Shown: positions 11,350-21,900 of the stretch, piece by piece
How positions within the stretch are numbered: the first letter of the stretch is position 1
Layout: the number at the start of each line of letters is the position of its first letter
Source: Sphaeroforma sirkka
Taxonomy: Eukaryota > Opisthokonta > Ichthyosporea > Ichthyophonida
Length of the DNA: 25,924 nt
Direction: 5' to 3'
Assembly: GCA_001586965.3 (NCBI GenBank)
Contig: LUCW03001119.1
Coordinates: forward strand, 1-25,924
Made by a program: the position numbers and the translations under genes
Notes under the pieces: generated by a model
Databases searched by the model: none
The model's input: the letters and a program-made list of their open reading frames with translations, nothing else
What the model was told of the DNA's origin: nothing

Positions 11350-12862
11350 CCAGCAACCTGACCGCTGCCGGATGTTGAGCGATTCTGTTGCTTTTTGTCA
11401 GCATCGTCATTGCTTTCGCCTGCTGTAGCGTCTTCTGGCTTGCCAGTATTCGCAGATTTACTTTCTGGCGAGAAGTCGAATTTTTTCTTCTGGGTAGTCC
11501 GAGGTGTTATTGTTTCGCTACTTGCTGAACTGTAGATATAGGGTGAATAAAAAATAGATGCGTAAGTACATAAAAGTGCTTAGCAATGAAGATATATCTA
11601 TGAAGGTCCACTCTGCACGTGCCACTGTCAAAAGTCAAACTTCTACCCCAAGGATTTCCTTACTCATAAAATACAAGCATTGTCATCTGAAAACGGGAAG
11701 CTAGCAAAGATGTTGCTGCGGAATAACTCGCCGGCAAATGATCGATATGAATCCGAAAATAATTACAATACGAGACAAGGGAACGTATGTGAGGGCACAA
11801 GCCGCTTCTTGATACTCACTTCATGGCCGCAGCCATCGTAGCGATTTCAGACGACTTGCTGCTGACACTTGCACTCCTCGCCTTCACGTTCATAGTTTGT
11901 CGCCTGTACATGTTATAAGTGAAAAGTATTTTATTCTGATTCAACTGCAACTTCCGATATGCAACTTAATATCGTGCGCAGTACGGTGTGTGCTCAAACA
12001 CATACTCCTCCGCCAGATATATATGTTCGTCCTCGATATACTGTAAACTGAGTGGGCGTTATTGGAGAAAGGAGCCGCTTGAATGACTGTTCGCATACCT
12101 TAAACTTACGGCCCGTCCAATCTTTGACAGAGTGCCTCCCTTAGTAGCAGACTCTGAGCATTTGTCTGTGCCACACACTTTTCTAGTTTCCGTTGAAGTT
12201 ATTGATGCCGAATCTTGGCTGAAATTATCTAAACTTGTTGCTGTACTTCTGGGCTTCGTTGTTAAACCTACTGTATGCCTGCATTGATTGTTCAGCCATT
12301 GTCAGCGCTCATGTGTGCCGAGATTTTGAGCTAGACCGACACAACGTAAACTAGTACAAAGTGCCAACTGAAGCGTACTGAGTAGTCGGCGATCTTGAGA
12401 TAGTACTTTCATTCACTCACTACTTGGAGAAGTAAGAGATACAACCCTTTAATACACTGGTAAGATGGTAATTGACAACTATCGTGTGAACGTGCAATGC
12501 GTCTGAGATACTTAGACAGATATAATTTCGAAACTATACAAATACTCGGAAACAAGCATACTTGCAAGCTTGAAACAAAAGTATATGCATGTTGTGTTAA
12601 TTAATTAAACATCTTTACAATTCTGAAAGTGCAGATATCTGTGTCGCAGCATATTTGAATGCTGGCAAGTGTATCTCAAATTTTAGTAGATGACAATTAC
12701 ACAATAGATCATATCTATTGCATATATTGTTTATATATGCATAATATCTTCGATCCTATACGCACTGGGTATACATATACAGAACAATATATATTTATAT
12801 CTACAACAAATGCTTTATATTATAAAAACCATATATATATATATATATATATATATATGGTT

Positions 12863-12914
<52 letters not shown>

Positions 12915-13229
12915 TTATCATATATATATGCACACACACACACATATAATACATATGCATATGCATTGCGTATGTTTGTATATGTGTATGTATGTATATA
13001 TATATAATAATAATATATATATATAAATGCATGTAATATGTATAATAGATGGACGGACGCACATACACACATGCACGTATACATGTATGTAATAATACAC
13101 CATATATATATATGTATATATATAGCATATAATACATATTATGTTTATATTTCCATTATATAAATGTTTATATAGCCAATAATATATATGTATATATATA
13201 TATATATAATATATATATATGTAATATAT

Positions 13230-13301
<72 letters not shown>

Positions 13302-13325
13302 GATTATGTACACACACACAACACG

Positions 13326-13359
<34 letters not shown>

Positions 13360-13380
13360 TATGCATGTATGTATGTATGG

Positions 13381-13421
<41 letters not shown>

Positions 13422-14607
13422 ATGATATATGATGATGTATGTGTGTGTGCATGTGTCTATTTTTATTTGTGCATTGTATATATGTATGTTGTAAGTATAC
13501 ATAATATGTTTACACATATGTGTGGGTCTTGGTATGGTTTTGGTTCCAGATACGCATGGATATATTTTGAAGTGGAATGTATGTAGAAGGTGAAGATGCA
13601 TGCTTATATTTTCATACGAAAAAATGGAAAGAAGTAAGCAAAAGTGATTTGTTCTTGTTGGTAAGCTATAGATTTTTATGTACATACTCGAAAATGTACT
13701 ATGAGGACACTATGTTTTTGCACTCGTCGGATACACTTTCATTTTGAACATGAATAGAACTACTTCAAAATTGGCATTTGCAATTACAAGGGCATTCGCG
13801 AATAGTCTCTATGATTAGCTGATGCAATTATTGCTCCGTTCATAGGTGCACGTATAAAATATCTTTCAACAACATAACATGATCGTACCGGTACTTATAC
13901 TTACCCCACAACTGTTCGATCCTGGCTGTGATGTGTATGTAGTGGGGTAGTAGGAACTCAGATGCAACTCGTCAACAATTTGAACGTGAGCAGTACGATA
14001 TATTGACTGAAGACTCCATTGTGTACGGGCATAGAAACGTAGGTCTCACTTACTTCGTAGTTTTCTTCAAGGTGCCTCTTCGTCCTATGCTAGGACTTTC
14101 TGAGTCCATACTAACATTGTCACTATGGCTTCTACGTGCGGGTGTCATTTCCCCAGCGCTTGAGGTAAATTCACCTTGAAGCGAAGTATCACACACTGAT
14201 TTTGGTGTTGGGGTTGCGACTTTCTTGGCTTCTTCTTCTTCTAAATGAGCATTCATTGCAGCTAGAATGTCTTTTTTATTCTTCAAATTGATCGACACTT
14301 CCCTAATACAACTGTAATATGAAGTAGAGCGGATGGATATCTCCTAAGGCAACAATGAATTTCTTAAGTTTTTAGGTGCGGACGGTGTGTATTTTCACTT
14401 CAGTCACATGAATACAGGCTCATATCCAGTGAGGTCTGGATAAAGTAACGATATAAAATCAAAAGTTTGTCATATTTCTTGGGAATGCACATCATACCTT
14501 TTTTGCTGCTTAAGCATAGCTCTCTTCTCAGTTAAAGACAGCGATACGGAGCGACTCCGACCCGAAGCACCTTGCGATATACTTGTCACTCGAACATCAG
14601 TTTGCAT
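11340..14607 (-). CDS. Six-exon Ser/Thr/Lys-rich protein, unknown function
   Basis: I do not recognise this protein. Exons in transcript order: 14607-14498, 14302-14054, 12278-12110, 12040-12006, 11903-11820, 11529-11340, total 837 nt (278 residues plus stop). Every junction has GT..AG ends and matching phase (2, 2, 0, 2, 2), which strongly supports the model although no single frame is long. The protein begins MQTDVRVTS and has basic Ser motifs that resemble kinase sites ([34 protein letters not shown]). A charged probable helix ([20 protein letters not shown]) lies near residues 41-62. Two related GTL words (GRRGTLKK and GGTLSKIGR) occur before a 35-nt microexon encoding [12 protein letters not shown]. 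No signal peptide or membrane segment is seen. Most of it looks disordered. Intron 2 (12279-14053) is 1.77 kb and holds the microsatellite block. Confidence 0.72.
12829..13440. repeat. (AT)n/(AC)n microsatellite block inside an intron
   Basis: A mosaic of (AT)14 (12831-12858), (AC)9 (12863-12880), further AT runs to 12908, a second AC tract near 12931-12944, and several long AT runs between 13186 and 13417, broken by short ATG/ATAA units. It lies wholly within intron 2 of the minus-strand gene. Long open frames in it on both strands, up to 255 codons, are Tyr/Ile/Cys/Val repeats and are not genes. Confidence 0.95.
13441..14053. other. Unique remainder of the large intron
   Basis: Unique sequence between the microsatellite block and the exon 2 donor (GTAAGT on the minus strand, starting at 14053). 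I see no coding segment, RNA gene or fixed-length repeat here. Confidence 0.5.
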
Positions 14608-14622
14608 CGTGAAGTGATTAGC

Positions 14623-14630
14623 TATTTATA
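14623..14630 (-). promoter_or_regulatory. TATA-like element next to the minus-strand start codon
   Basis: The minus strand reads TATAAATA 16-23 nt upstream of the proposed ATG at 14607. If it is a working TATA box, transcription would begin about 30 nt downstream, that is inside or past this ATG, and the next in-frame Met (about residue 31, in RAMLKQQK) would be the start. Otherwise it is a chance AT-rich word within a 5' leader. Confidence 0.3.
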
Positions 14631-15296
14631 CAGAGTATGGTTGAAGCACAATATGCATATATTTGCAGTTTATTGAAGGAATAAAACGTACAGAATGATT
14701 AAGGGTAGGGAAAACGAACACACAAATATACATATTTTTACACATATGCATATAATATAATCATATATATTATAGGAATTGTCATCGCTGCCTATAAAAA
14801 TATCGAGAAGTTAGAAGTATAACGTAAAACTTGAATCCCTACCTCTACACGACCAATCGTGAATAGAGTCAAATGCCTCTAGACTCCCCCGAGTGATCCA
14901 ACTGATAACAGTTAACACAAAGTGATAAGAGAATAAAATTTGGCGCGATATCATATGCATATTTTACCAGCAAATAATATTTATATTTCTCTTTTTACCA
15001 TCATCAGGGGTTTTTATTTTTTTAACCCCCGGTCTATCCTGGCTCCTGCCCCGCCCCCACCCGTGTAACTATTTGCCGCAGAACTGTTTCACTACTTATT
15101 TATTTCTTGAAAGCTGTCAAGTGATAACTCGTCAGACGCAAGTGTCAACAGTCAAGTGCCTATTATACTGTCACCAGGTTTTTTTCCTTCTTGGCCTTCT
15201 CCCTTCTTGTGTGACTGTAGTCTGCACGCCATTTCAAAGTAAATATTTGTATTGTAGGTGTATGCGGGGCTCAGTACAGAACGGTTACTTTTTATA

Positions 15297-15299
<3 letters not shown>

Positions 15300-15328
<29 letters not shown>
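15300..15328. repeat. (AT)14 microsatellite
   Basis: A clean AT run of about 29 bp in the divergent intergenic region. It is followed directly by CGGTTAACCCGGGAACCG, whose outer five bases pair (CGGTT with AACCG). Confidence 0.95.
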
Positions 15329-15329
<1 letters not shown>

Positions 15330-15548
15330 CGGTTAACCCGGGAACCGCTTTGTAAAACTTGAAATGAAAAAAGGGAATTTCTTCATTTACAAAAACCAAA
15401 ACAAAAGTACGGGTAAATATTTATGTCAGCTGTCAAGCCAATGGGGAGTGAGGCAACTCGTCTTGTGCACCCATGACCCATGTATTTTAAAACATTGAAC
15501 GTAAACACAAAACAAAAAAATAAAAATTATTTACACACATTACATCAC

Positions 15549-15591
15549 CTTTCGTTTTTTGGTGATATTAGAAAAAACCAAAAAAAGAAAG
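15549..15591. repeat. 15-nt inverted repeat (hairpin-forming)
   Basis: The left arm (15549-15563, CTTTCGTTTTTTGGT) and right arm (15577-15591, ACCAAAAAAAGAAAG) are complementary at 14 of 15 positions around a 13-nt loop. The arms are pyrimidine- and purine-rich. It could be a remnant of a small inverted-repeat element or a structural site in the divergent promoter; nothing else identifies it. Confidence 0.75.
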
Positions 15592-15703
15592 TCCAAGGTC
15601 TGCTTACTCAAAAATTTAAACCCAGTTGAAATACCAGTATAAACGCTTAACGTAAACGCATTGGAAATTGATTCTTTGCGTTTTTTAAACGTTAAAGGCC
15701 TGT

Positions 15704-15723
15704 TCATGACTCATGAGTCATGA
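15704..15723. promoter_or_regulatory. 20-bp perfect palindrome with two AP-1-like sites
   Basis: TCATGACTCATGAGTCATGA is its own reverse complement. It contains TGACTCA and TGAGTCA, both the consensus site for AP-1/Gcn4-type bZIP factors, overlapping at the centre. It lies about 225 bp upstream of the proposed ATPase start codon. Confidence 0.6.
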
Positions 15724-15749
15724 CTTGAGATGAGAAAGCTGTTTATCGT

Positions 15750-15768
15750 AGTGATCATTCACTGATCA
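15750..15768. promoter_or_regulatory. GTGATCA inverted repeat
   Basis: GTGATCA, a five-base spacer TTCAC, then TGATCAC: two perfect seven-base arms. It lies about 30 bp after the bZIP-type palindrome and about 180 bp before the proposed ATPase ATG. It may be a dimer binding site; no factor is assigned. Confidence 0.4.
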
Positions 15769-15834
15769 CATTCTGAGTGGCGGGAATACAAATAGTATAC
15801 ACGGGGCCATCGCTGTTACAGGAAAAGCGAGTCT

Positions 15835-15891
15835 ATGGTGGAACATACCGGAGCACCTGCCTTGTATACGCCAAGCAGCCTTGATAACTGA
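15835..15891 (+). other. Upstream ORF of 18 codons
   Basis: ATG GTG GAA ... ending at TGA (15889-15891), peptide MVEHTGAPALYTPSSLDN. It closes 56 nt before the preferred ATPase ATG. If the transcript begins upstream it would be a uORF. Its GTATAC at 15864 could also serve as a donor in the right phase for exon 2, which would make this ATG an alternative start. Confidence 0.3.
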
Positions 15892-15947
15892 AGGGGGACA
15901 CACCACTCTGCCTAGTTCTTCGGATTCTGACTCACGTACTGGTAGTT

Positions 15948-18900
15948 ATGGCTGCCCACGACGGACGGGTCTCTGTGAGGTAGGTTGTGAAGATACTACT
16001 GAAGAGAGCTCGTTGGAACTATTCATTGACAGTATTATCACGGTCATTATTCCTTTTGTAGAATGTTCGAAGTGTGAGAAAAAATTTGTATGCATGTTAC
16101 TTTTATCAATTGTAACTACAAGGTGCTGTACGCTGCATTGGTCGCAGTACTACTTGAACATCGCGCAAGTAAATTGTGGCGTCTACACGTTAGTCTCGTC
16201 TCTTGAATAAATTTTATATTGATTTCATACAGCCGATTTTAATCGACAAATAATGTCGCCATACCTAAAATAGACAGCCTGACTGTCCTTCGGACTTTAG
16301 CACGTAAACAAACCTTTAATTCTCTAGTGGGCACTGCCTCACGTTTTGCCACTAGGAGATGTAAAAGTCGAGAGATAGACGCTAAAATGTGCTACCCTGG
16401 CCAAGTCCTAGTTTAAATTTCGACTTTTAATGCCGCTTCGAGTGAGCTACTACAATCGGGAATGTATGATCGATACTTTAATATGTATAATCAAACTCTG
16501 CTGATGAGCATACACCTCTCGTTTTATGTTCATCATTTGGATATGTTATTTTGTTGCACACTTACCTTTTTGTCATCAACTTTCGTAAATCCCGTTCCCT
16601 AGCCCCGAGGAACAGTTTATCGATTCAATAAAACTATTGAAAGAGAGGCCTCGCTTTCTCCAAAATGCAGTATGGCCCTTTGCTGGGCTGTATGGTGTAT
16701 TACTATATGTAGGATTTCAAGAATGGGAGGTATGTATGCAATCATTTGCTAGACCATGAATTCGAATTCACTTTCGCTTAACAATTTATCTGCCTTAGTG
16801 TACCTATGAATTGAAATGTAGTACTATTATTTAATGATTATTACAAATAAACTCGACCTGTGGTGCCTTCTTTTTTACAGACTCTTGAGGATGATGCTTA
16901 CTGGCAGCTCTTTAAAATCGCAATTGCTGTTGTTGTTGTCACGCAATTATTCGTCTACTTGGGCACGCATTGGTCTCGAAGGTTTAAAGCACGTGTGTGT
17001 TATTGGAAGGTAAAGTGTCGGAAATTATTGTATCTGACTCGTCACAATACGACAATAGATAGGTATATCTAACCATAGAATCTGAATTGAGTGTACTGGC
17101 GTTTTCTAAGTAATAGTAGAACTATAAATGTAACTCTCATTCTGCAATACGTGCGCGGTCCAAGTCGTTTAACTTGTCTTGCTTCATCTCTGATTTGAAC
17201 ATGCCTCATTACTACATACGTGCATCCGTACAGTCGGACTCTCTGGTCGACTCCACGCATGTGTTTGTCAGCCCGCGTGGAGTGAATGTGGGAAGAAATC
17301 AAATTGTACCCATTGAAGTAGATGCGACATATTCTACCCCGGATCTGGTTGCGAACAGTTCGAGAATCAGATGTTCAATACATTACGAACACATGAAGTA
17401 CCTGTGCTCGGAGGATGAGGTGAGCAAGCAAATTAGCTTGTTGCCACTCGCATACCCAGATAGTATGGATATTGAAAGCTACCGTCAGCGAACAGGCTTA
17501 TGCAGCCGGGAAGCAATTAGAACGGCATACAGCACGTATGGAGGCAACAGATTTGACATACCCTTACCCTCGTTCTCCGAGCTACTGTTGGAACAGGCGT
17601 TGGCGCCATTCTTCATATTTCAGGTATGTTTGATTAGCCGTGTTTGTTCGTCTAGTCATATACGTACTTAGACATTGCAAACTTCGACTGTTTATTGCGA
17701 TGCAAACTGGACCCCCTAAAGATGCCATCGCCTCCAAGCTTGGTCGTCACTATTTATGAGTCATTTGCATAATAACAGGTCTTCTGTGTGGTACTCTGGT
17801 CTCTGGATGAATATGTATACTACAGTCTACTCACCTTGGTGATGTTAGTCTTTTTCGAGTGCACCGTTGTATCTCAGAGGCGGAGGAATATGGAAAGCTT
17901 GCTGCTTCTCTCTGCCAAGCCTCATCCTATACGGGTATATAGAGCAGGTATATATTTTATTGTCGATGTTGGTGTTGATGCATGCATATTTGATAATCTA
18001 TGTGTTGACCAAATTTTGGTTATTGTATTGTGCAACATAGATGATCACGATTTATCGATGCCTCACATCGACTAAATTTATACCAAATATTAGGGTCGTG
18101 GGCGGTTCTGGCATCTCATCGTCTCCTTCCCGGAGATGTGGTGGCAATCGAGCCGGACGTGCACAAGAGGGGAGACATGCCTATTCCATGTGATATTCTG
18201 CTGCTGTCTGGGACGTGCATAACGAATGAAGCCATGTTGACGTATGTCGTTCTTGTATGGCATATTTTGGAAGCAGCTAAAATTTACAACGAATATGCCC
18301 TTATAGTATCGGCATTTATTGATGTAAAAGTCAATTCTATACGTCGTTTAAAATTCTTCAAGTTTAAGGGAGTTCCCTTGTTCAATTTGATTGATAAGAC
18401 ATAGCTTTGCCGGTGTATAATTCTAGTTCTAGGGGACGCATGTTGACCACTAGATGCCTGCACTAACGTAAGACCTCTAGAAAGTTATACCGTGGTCTTT
18501 GTTCGCATGTGACCAAACTTTACCAATGTGACAATCGTAAAAGCTTTTGTTGGTATTGGTATGGAAATCTGGTTGGCGTTATCTATGTTTAATAGCGGGG
18601 AGGGCAAACCACGTCAGAAAGAAAGCCCGATATGGAATACTCAAATTGCATCGGCGAACATAGTCCAAGGCAAAACTGGGCCTCCATTGGAACCGGACTC
18701 GGAATTACCAGAATGCCTGGGAATGACTGACCGACATGTCGGGAATGTTTTATTCGGAGGTACTACCATTGTACACTCTTCCGGAGTAGCAGAAGGTTTG
18801 CGCACTTACAAGGATCTTTCGATACCGCCGCCTCCGCCGTTATACAACTTTGGTAAGTCTCGTGCCTTTCTTGCGTTCTTGTTCACAGTGAAGAATTCAG

Positions 18901-21900
18901 GGCTGTAGGTCCAAGCGTACTCCTTCCTATTGATACAGTTGCGTGTTGCGTAGACCACTTACGAAGTCAAATTCCAATGTTTTCGCCCACTAGATCGGAA
19001 AGGTGGTTCTGAAGTCGAGGCTGAAACAGTCAAAGACGCGCACCTTCCATGCATTGGCTATGTGATGCGAACAGGATTTGCCACGAAACAGGGTCAGCTG
19101 GTGCGCAAGATACTTTTCAGCACTCAGCGTGTAACGGCGAACAACAAAGAGAGCTTTGTTTTTATACTCTTTCTGCTCGTGTTTGCGATTGTCGCTGCAG
19201 CATATGTGTGGGTCCAGCGGGCAGACCAGCAGGACACTGCTTCGGCGAAAGCTATAGCTGCGCGCGTGTCTATGGCAACGAATACGACACATGAAGGTTG
19301 GTGAGTGATATTTATGCGTACTTCCCTTTGTTTAACTAACGGTGGTGTAAGCAGTCAGATTTGACTGGTTACTTGCAGACACGTCAGTTTTCTAGAAATC
19401 GAGGGAACGTAGATCGCGCGCTTTGTATATCTAGGCTTGATGGAAGTCGTGGAATACTTCTCTGTTCCGACAGCACATACTGAAGGAGCTGTTTTAAAAG
19501 CAACACGCGCGAATAACTCCACAATTTAGTATGATATGTCTCTAGTGGACCAATTCACAAAGCACAATACTTCCACTGACATGAATCGTGTTTTTCATCT
19601 CCTCGCAGAACTCATAGGAGACGACGTAGATGAGGAACTGGAGGGACGTTGGCGAATTGTTTTGGAGTGCCTATTGATCATCACGTCGGTGGTGCCGCCA
19701 GAGTTGCCAATGGAGCTATCTCTGGCTGTCAATTCCTCCATGGCCAGACTACAGCGGTTGGCCGTATTTTGTACTGAGCCGTTCCGCATACCTTTGGCAG
19801 GGAAGGTGAATGTGTGCTGTTTTGATAAGACAGGTATGTGTCGTTTGTGGGCAACACTTCAACGGAAGTACCCGTCTGTGTTAGGTCTCTTGTACCCGTG
19901 TATTCTCCTTTTATGCGTTTGAATATGCAAATCCTGTTCAAACCTATGCTCGAGTTAATCTAGGATCTTGCGTTTTGATACTCAATCCGATGTTGTGTGC
20001 ACAGCTGTGAAGCATTTGCGTAATGCTGTATACTACGTGTTTTTTTTTTGCAAACTGATGGCATAAGGCATATACGCTGTGCCGTACCCAATGATATAAT
20101 TGTGTCCTTCAGGTGGGGCAGTCATTCCTTGTGTCAGCTTTTGGGTTACCTTCGAGTTATAGTTTATGTCGTTTCTATTTGTATCGTACCCGAAGTATAT
20201 ATTCATCCGTTAAGTCTAGCATGCTGGACTCGAAAAAAGCAATGCTCGTTCAACCATTAAAAATGGTATAACAAGTTTTGTGCGAATCTTCTTGGCTTGT
20301 AAATACGAACTTTACCTTGCATCTTAGGTACGCTGACGAGTGACAAATTGGATATAGAGGGAGTTGTTGTGGACATGCACTCCACGGACGAGATAAGATC
20401 GGAGGGCGCTGCTGGCATACAAGGAAATGCCGAACGTAAAAATGAAGAATCAATCGCAGCGATGGTCAAGAAAGGCGGGATACTACCTGAAGCATCTGTG
20501 ATGGTTCTTGCAGGATGCCACTCGGCCTCCCTCACGTCTGCAGGGTGTGTCGCTGACTGCTTTCATATATTTCGAGATTGTAGTAGGACTTTTATGGTTG
20601 CCACCAATGTTGTTGTCCCTTTCTAATTTGAAATGGTGTCGATTTTCGCTACTTTCTCCTCTTACTTCATTCTATGGCATCCTACATACAGAAAGATAGT
20701 TGCCGACCCCCTTGAAAGCGCAATGCTCCGGTTTGCCAATGCGGCCCCACAGCACGATGGTTCGATTCTGATTCAAGAGAGTAGGAAGGATACTGATACC
20801 GCCTACGTTGTCAAAATCTTAAAGAAATTTTCCTTCAACTCTCTTCTGAAACGCATGACTACTATCATAAGTAAGTAACGTATCGATCTTATCCTCCATA
20901 ATGGGTGTGATTGTTCCTGAGCCGGATAACCTGTAGTTCTGTTGTGTTCGTAGATCCTGAAGCACTTATACTTCACTGCAGCCGAGGTTCGGTGAATCTA
21001 CGTCTACAATGATTAGTGCTCTTGTTTCTAAGTATATAATCAGGACGCCTTTTTTATCTGACCCATTTATTCCCAACGATACTACATGTGTACCCGAAAT
21101 GCACAGCAATGAATGGGGAGCTTTTTGTAGTCAGCAAAGGCGCCCCGGAAATGATGAGTGGTCTCCTAGATACTATCCCACCGCACTACAGTGAACTGTA
21201 TAACCGCTACGCTGCATCGGGATATCGAGTGCTTGCGATGGCAGCTGCACCTCTTCCACGCGCCATGTCAACGGTCGGTTTCATCGAATTGGATGTTTTT
21301 TATGTCATACACTTTTTTACTGTATGTATTGAAGATACGTGACTGCCGTCGAGTTCGGACGGATCTTAAATCTCGGGAGTTACAAATACACTGTCTGTCC
21401 AATACGTTGAGTTATACTTCTTGTGTCAGAGGTACTTTTTTTACATATCGTCAATGGTGTTGTGTACGAATGAACCGCAATTCTTCAACGGAACCGTGCT
21501 ATGACGAAATTTGGGTTGTGTGCGCTTGTAGCTACGAACTCAATTCCTGACAACTCTCAATTCCTGACAACTTTCAATTCTGACGGCGTTTGCAGAATAT
21601 CGGCACTCTGGACAGAGCAACGGTGGAGGCAAATTTAGAGTTCGCAGGGTTCTTAATAGTGTCTTGTGAGTTGAAACCTGAAACTAAGCCTACGATTAGA
21701 ACGCTAAGAGAAACATCGCATGCGGTATGTATATGACTTTAACTTCACCCGTGATATACCGTTTGACAACTTCAAACGCTTTCACGCACTGAAATATTCT
21801 CAATTGTGAACTTTGTTTGTTGTCATATACATTGCCCCGGTTGGACTTGACATGTAATGCGGGTGACCAGGCAGCTTTCCATGGTGCCTTGCTCTTAAGT

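Larger units (their letters stand above)
14631..15947. promoter_or_regulatory. Divergent intergenic (promoter) region
   Basis: About 1.3 kb separates the start of the minus-strand gene from the start of the P5A ATPase gene, so both promoters should lie here. It holds an (AT)14 tract (15300-15328), a pyrimidine/C-rich patch (about 15010-15060), a 15-nt inverted repeat (15549-15591), a 20-bp palindrome (15704-15723), a second inverted repeat (15750-15768), and several CTGTCA/GTCAAGTG words (15113-15175 and 15425-15435). No coding homology is visible except a short upstream ORF. Confidence 0.55.

Noticed and set aside
12918-13685. 255-codon minus-strand open frame
   Set aside because: Product of AT/AC repeats lying inside an intron of the minus-strand gene; composition is almost only Tyr, Ile, Cys, Val, His and Thr.
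15881-16210. 109-codon plus-strand open frame before the ATPase
   Set aside because: It reads through the GTAGGT donor of the proposed first exon, has no motif, and its frame does not join exon 2 in phase.
21274-21321. Extension of the ATPase exon to the GTATGT at 21322
   Set aside because: It keeps phase and has a better donor, but adds a hydrophobic stretch in the soluble N/P-domain where homologues have charged residues. The GTCGGT donor at 21274 is preferred, with moderate confidence.
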